NCBI GenBank assembly: GCA_028289505.1
Contig: JANQPK010000025.1
Coordinates: forward strand, 1-10,081
Direction of reading: 5' to 3'
From: Cyclobacteriaceae bacterium
GTDB lineage: Bacteria; Bacteroidota; Bacteroidia; Cytophagales; Cyclobacteriaceae
DNA length: 10,081 bases
Shown: piece by piece, positions 7,376 to 10,081 of the stretch
Layout of the letters: each line of letters starts with the position of its first letter
How positions within the stretch are numbered: position 1 is the stretch's first letter
Notes under the pieces: generated by a model
Databases searched by the model: none
What the model was told of the DNA's origin: nothing
The model's input: the letters and a program-made list of their open reading frames with translations, nothing else
Program-made: the position numbers and the translations under genes

Positions 7376-7615
7376 ATGTCTAGAGTCTGTCAGTTAACCG
7401 GCAAGCGACCAAGGTCAGGGAACAATGTATCTCATGCCAATAATAAGACCAAGAGAAAGTTTTATCCCAACCTTCACAAAAAGCGATTTTATATTCCGGA
7501 GGAAGATAAATGGATCACCTTAAAGGTGTCTTCCCAGGCCCTGCGCACCATTAATAGAAATGGCATCACCGCGGTATTGAAAAAGGCCAGGGCAGAAGGT
7601 AATGTATTGATATAA
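7376..7615 (+). CDS. rpmB: 50S ribosomal protein L28 (bL28)
   Basis: This is a small basic large-subunit protein of 79 residues, the usual length. It opens MSRVCQLTGKRPRSGNNVSHANNKTKRKF, the classical L28 start, and closes with the LRTINRNGI segment near residues 56-64. Only one cysteine (C5) is present where zinc-binding L28s have CxxC pairs, so this is the zinc-free form. The start is preceded by an A/G-rich AAGGAAAG that touches the ATG and is too close to act as a normal Shine-Dalgarno. It is the first gene of the rpmB-rpmG-DUF4295 run; rpmG follows after 12 bases. Confidence 0.96.
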   Translation: MSRVCQLTGKRPRSGNNVSHANNKTKRKFYPNLHKKRFYIPEEDKWITLKVSSQALRTINRNGITAVLKKARAEGNVLI

Positions 7616-7627
7616 AAACTTAGTATC

Positions 7628-7810
7628 ATGGCCAAGAAAGGAAATAGAGTTCAAGTAATTTTGGAATGTACCGAACACAAGAAGTCTGGGATGCCAGGAA
7701 CCTCTCGGTACATTACTACCAAAAACAGAAAGAACACCCCCGACCGAATGGAGTTGAAAAAGTTCAACCCTATTCTGAAGAAAATGACTATCCACAAAGA
7801 AATTAAGTAA
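7628..7810 (+). CDS. rpmG: 50S ribosomal protein L33 (bL33)
   Basis: A 60-residue large-subunit protein near the tRNA exit site. MAKKGNRVQVILECTEHK leads into RYITTKNRKNTPDRMELKKFNP at about 27-48, the L33 core. The usual second cysteine and the C-terminal CxxC are absent (one Cys, C14), so it is the zinc-independent type, matching its L28 neighbour. Twelve bases separate it from rpmB and only two from the next start codon, so the three genes form one transcript. Confidence 0.96.
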   Translation: MAKKGNRVQVILECTEHKKSGMPGTSRYITTKNRKNTPDRMELKKFNPILKKMTIHKEIK

Positions 7811-7812
7811 TC

Positions 7813-7965
7813 ATGGCAAAGAAAGTTGTTGCAGGTTTAAGAAAACAAGGAGGTAAGAGTTTTGCTAAAGTCATAAAAGCAGTAAAATCTCCCAAGACTG
7901 GAGCCTATTCTTTTAAAGAAGAGATGGTGCCGGTCGAAATGGTCAAAGAAACCCTCAGGAAATAA
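7813..7965 (+). CDS. DUF4295 family small basic protein, probable ribosomal protein (bL38-like)
   Basis: A 50-residue protein starting at ATG 7813 and ending with TAA at 7963-7965. It begins MAKKVVAGLRKQGGKSFAKV, contains the core VKSPKTGAYSFKEEMVP at 24-40, and ends ETLRK. About a quarter of the residues are Lys or Arg and no cysteine is present, typical of an rRNA-binding protein. The core is the hallmark of DUF4295, a family I know only from Bacteroidetes, always near rpmG. I recall a Bacteroidetes-specific large-subunit protein named bL38 from a Flavobacterium johnsoniae ribosome structure and believe it is this family; that link is from memory. The gene starts 2 bases after the rpmG stop and is followed by a strong terminator. 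Confidence 0.85.
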   Translation: MAKKVVAGLRKQGGKSFAKVIKAVKSPKTGAYSFKEEMVPVEMVKETLRK

Positions 7966-7978
7966 TTCCAATATCTTC

Positions 7979-8003
7979 AAGTCCCCACCGGGACTTTTTT
8001 TTT
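7979..8003 (+). terminator. Intrinsic terminator after the rpmB-rpmG-DUF4295 genes
   Basis: AAGTCCC (7979-7985) pairs perfectly with GGGACTT (7990-7996) around a 4-base CACC loop. Nine consecutive T run from 7995 to 8003. It lies 13 bases past the DUF4295 stop, and its T-run ends 8 bases before the ftsY start codon. Confidence 0.85.
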
Positions 8004-8011
8004 GTCAGGCC

Positions 8012-8965
8012 ATGGGAATTTTCGACTTTATATCTAAAGAGAAGAAGCAATCACTAGACAAAGGTCTCGAAAAGAGCAATAAAAATCTTTTTTCAAAACT
8101 TGGTAAAGCCATTGCTGGCAAGTCCAAAGTGGATGACCAGGTACTTGATGAACTGGAGGAAGTTCTGATCACTTCCGATGTTGGAGTGGATACCACCATA
8201 AAAATCATTGAAAGAATCGAAGCGCGAGTGGCTAGGGACAAGTACCTGAACACTTCTGAGCTCAACAATATCCTTCGTGAAGAAATTGCCGGCTTATTGG
8301 AAGAGAATCGCACTCAGGATGTCGCTGGGTTTGATATCCCATCGAACCATAGACCCTATGTGATACTGGTGGTGGGTGTAAATGGCGTAGGAAAAACCAC
8401 TACTATCGGAAAGCTTGCCGCTCAATTCAAGGAGCTGGGTCATAAGGTAATTCTGGGAGCTGCCGATACCTTCAGGGCTGCGGCAGTTGATCAACTTAAG
8501 TTATGGGGCGAAAGGGTGGGTGTCCCGGTGGTATCACATGGTATGAATACGGATCCTTCTGCAGTGGCTTACGACGCCATTAAACAAGCAGTGGAGCAGA
8601 AAGCTGATGTAGTATTAGTGGATACCGCAGGAAGGCTACATACCAAAGTCAATCTCATGAATGAACTGTCCAAGATTAAAAGAGTGATGCAGAAGTTCAT
8701 TCCTGAAGCCCCCCATGAAATTCTCCTGGTTCTGGATGGTAGCACCGGACAAAATGCCTTTATACAGGCACAGGAGTTTACCAAAGCCACGGACGTAACT
8801 ACCCTGGCCATTACTAAATTGGATGGCACCGCCAAAGGTGGCGTGGTAGTCGGGATCAGTGATCAATTTAAAATACCCGTTAAATACATCGGAGTAGGGG
8901 AAAAAATTGGGGATTTACAGCCATTTATCAATCGCGAATTTGTGGATTCCCTATTCAAATCCTAG
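8012..8965 (+). CDS. ftsY: Signal recognition particle receptor FtsY
   Basis: FtsY is the SRP receptor GTPase that docks ribosome-SRP complexes at the inner membrane. The 317-residue protein has an N domain (about 20-100), a short basic N-terminus starting MGIFDFISKEKK, and no long acidic A domain. Such short forms are common outside enterobacteria. The G domain is complete: G1 GVNGVGKTTT at 122-131, G2 DTFRAAAVDQL at 152-162, G3 DTAGRLHT at 204-211, G4 TKLDGTAKGG at 268-277, and G5 GVGEKIGDLQPF at 294-305. The last distinguishes FtsY from Ffh, and there is no M domain. The ATG at 8012 is 8 bases beyond a terminator T-run, so its expression depends on read-through or on a promoter hidden in or upstream of the terminator. 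The end converges on the transporter gene 17 bases away. Confidence 0.97.
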   Translation: MGIFDFISKEKKQSLDKGLEKSNKNLFSKLGKAIAGKSKVDDQVLDELEEVLITSDVGVDTTIKIIERIEARVARDKYLNTSELNNILREEIAGLLEENRTQDVAGFDIPSNHRPYVILVVGVNGVGKTTTIGKLAAQFKELGHKVILGAADTFRAAAVDQLKLWGERVGVPVVSHGMNTDPSAVAYDAIKQAVEQKADVVLVDTAGRLHTKVNLMNELSKIKRVMQKFIPEAPHEILLVLDGSTGQNAFIQAQEFTKATDVTTLAITKLDGTAKGGVVVGISDQFKIPVKYIGVGEKIGDLQPFINREFVDSLFKS

Positions 8966-8982
8966 CACTATTTGTTCCTGAA

Positions 8983-10081
8983 TTAGTTTAGTTTGGGTTG
9001 CATGGTAACCTTTTTTACCATCACTAAAATGACCAAGAAAGCTAAAGGGTGTAATAGTCCGGCAATCAAAAATACCGGAGTGTAACTGTAGTGCGTCAGA
9101 ATTATACCCACAAAAAAGTTAAAAACAACTCCTCCCAACGAACCCGCTGCACCTACCAGGCCGGCTACGGAGCCAACCGTGGAGGAGGGGAATAAATCTG
9201 CGGTTAACGTTTGCATAAGTGTGGAGAATGCCTGGTGTCCAAACATTGCCATACAGAAAAATACAATTGCCAAATTCAGAGGAGAGCCGGAAATAAACAG
9301 TGCAGCCGGCATTAGTACCGCGGCAATCCCCAATGCAATCTTTCTGGAGCGCATCAAGCTAATACCGCGCTTAAGCATGTAGCTACTGGCCCATCCACCA
9401 AGAAAACTTCCCGCTCCTGCTGCTGCATAGGGGATCCAGGCATAATACCCTATCTCCTGAATATCTAGGCCCCTGACATCTCCAAGGTATTTAGGGAGCC
9501 AGAATATGTAAAAGTACCAGGCCGCATCCGACAAAAATTTCGCGATCACTAAACCCCATACATTCTTAAAAGTGAAAAGACCAAGCCACGGTACCTTTTC
9601 AACTTGGGAGAAACCAATGTTCTGTTCAATATAAGATCGCTCCTCTTGGCCTAGAAACCTGCTTTTTTTCGGCACTTGGTAAACAAAATACCATACCAGG
9701 GCCCAGATGAACCCCACTGCACCGGTAATAATGAATACCCAGCGCCAACTAAGCTCGAGTATAATGGCGGCTATCAACGGTGGAGCTATTACTGCCCCCA
9801 GGCTTGAGCCAGTATTAAAAATTCCAAAAGCGGTAGACCTTTCCTTGGCAGGGAACCACTCCGATACGACTTTTGCCGATGCAGGGAATCCGCCACCCTC
9901 TCCAAAACCCAATAGAAACCTGGCAAAGCCTAAACCTAAAAAACTGTTGACCAAACCATGTAATAAATTGGCAAAAGACCACCAGCAGATGATTAGGATG
10001 TACCCTATTCTAGTGCCTACCACATCAATCAGTTTCCCACCTCCTACATACATCAGTGAATACGATACCAGAAACAGAATT
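8983..10081 (-). CDS. MFS transporter, anion:cation symporter/hexuronate (ExuT-like) type, 5' end missing
   Basis: The stop is at 8985-8983 and the frame stays open to the right edge, so the methionine at 10053 is internal and not the start. About 365 residues are visible, beginning ILFLVSYSLMYVGGG; family members have around 420-440, so the first membrane segment or so is missing. The MFS A-motif appears as GGGKLIDVVGTRIGY between the second and third helices. GEGGGFPASAKVVSEWFPAKER, then GIFNTGSSLGAVIAPP and LSWRWVFIITGAVGF, are the typical run of the ACS family (ExuT, glucarate and galactonate transporters). The rest reads as hydrophobic helices with a central charged loop (PKKSRFLGQEERSYIE). 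Family is firm; the substrate, probably a sugar acid, is a guess, as no catabolic genes are visible. Confidence 0.88.
   Translation of the reverse strand, partial: ILFLVSYSLMYVGGGKLIDVVGTRIGYILIICWWSFANLLHGLVNSFLGLGFARFLLGFGEGGGFPASAKVVSEWFPAKERSTAFGIFNTGSSLGAVIAPPLIAAIILELSWRWVFIITGAVGFIWALVWYFVYQVPKKSRFLGQEERSYIEQNIGFSQVEKVPWLGLFTFKNVWGLVIAKFLSDAAWYFYIFWLPKYLGDVRGLDIQEIGYYAWIPYAAAGAGSFLGGWASSYMLKRGISLMRSRKIALGIAAVLMPAALFISGSPLNLAIVFFCMAMFGHQAFSTLMQTLTADLFPSSTVGSVAGLVGAAGSLGGVVFNFFVGIILTHYSYTPVFLIAGLLHPLAFLVILVMVKKVTMQPKLN

Noticed and set aside
9002..9021. 7-bp perfect inverted repeat (ATGGTAA/TTACCAT) as a terminator for ftsY or the transporter
   Set aside because: It lies inside the transporter coding region, is AT-rich, and has no T-run following the stem in either direction.
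10051..10053. Methionine codon at 10053 as the transporter start
   Set aside because: The frame is open to the window edge with hydrophobic membrane sequence before it, and the first transmembrane segment of the family would be missing.

Overview
The window looks like an ordinary chromosomal stretch of a Bacteroidota (Bacteroidetes) bacterium; the order cannot be fixed from sequence alone. Three things point there. The first is the run rpmB, rpmG, a 50-residue DUF4295-type gene and ftsY. The second is promoter-like boxes of the Bacteroidetes form TAnnTTTG a few bases upstream of genes. The third is the near absence of Shine-Dalgarno sequences. There are no tRNA or rRNA genes, no mobile elements, no CRISPR array and no phage genes. 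All complete genes read as intact.

Layout. At the left edge (1-147, minus) is the start of an exported protein with a signal peptide. A 162-bp spacer separates it from a divergent sbcD-sbcC operon (310-4554, plus), which encodes the SbcCD structure-specific nuclease. A candidate terminator follows sbcC, and a promoter almost touching the start codon drives a stand-alone GroES-like gene (4607-4984, plus). That gene runs tail to tail into hemB (4977-5960, minus) with an 8-bp overlap. Upstream of hemB is an AT-rich patch of CAAAT/ATTTG repeats, then a class III aminotransferase, very probably ornithine aminotransferase (6028-7272, minus). A perfect 9-bp inverted repeat sits in the rocD-rpmB divergent spacer. 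On the plus strand come rpmB (L28), rpmG (L33) and a DUF4295-type gene (7376-7965), a clear intrinsic terminator, and ftsY starting 8 bases after its T-run. The right edge carries an MFS transporter of the anion:cation symporter/hexuronate type (minus, 5' end outside the window).

How the genes work together. SbcC and SbcD form one complex. L28, L33 and the DUF4295 protein are parts, or probable parts, of the large ribosomal subunit. FtsY delivers translating ribosomes to the membrane, so that block is a translation/secretion cluster. HemB (heme synthesis) and RocD (arginine/ornithine to glutamate semialdehyde) share a strand but have no obvious pathway link.

I found no convincing undescribed multi-gene system. 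The points most worth a second look are the DUF4295-type ribosome-linked gene, the terminator directly in front of ftsY, the possible leaderless GroES-like gene with its acidic insert, the inverted repeat that places two -7-like boxes face to face, and the all-Asp/Ala metal site in HemB.
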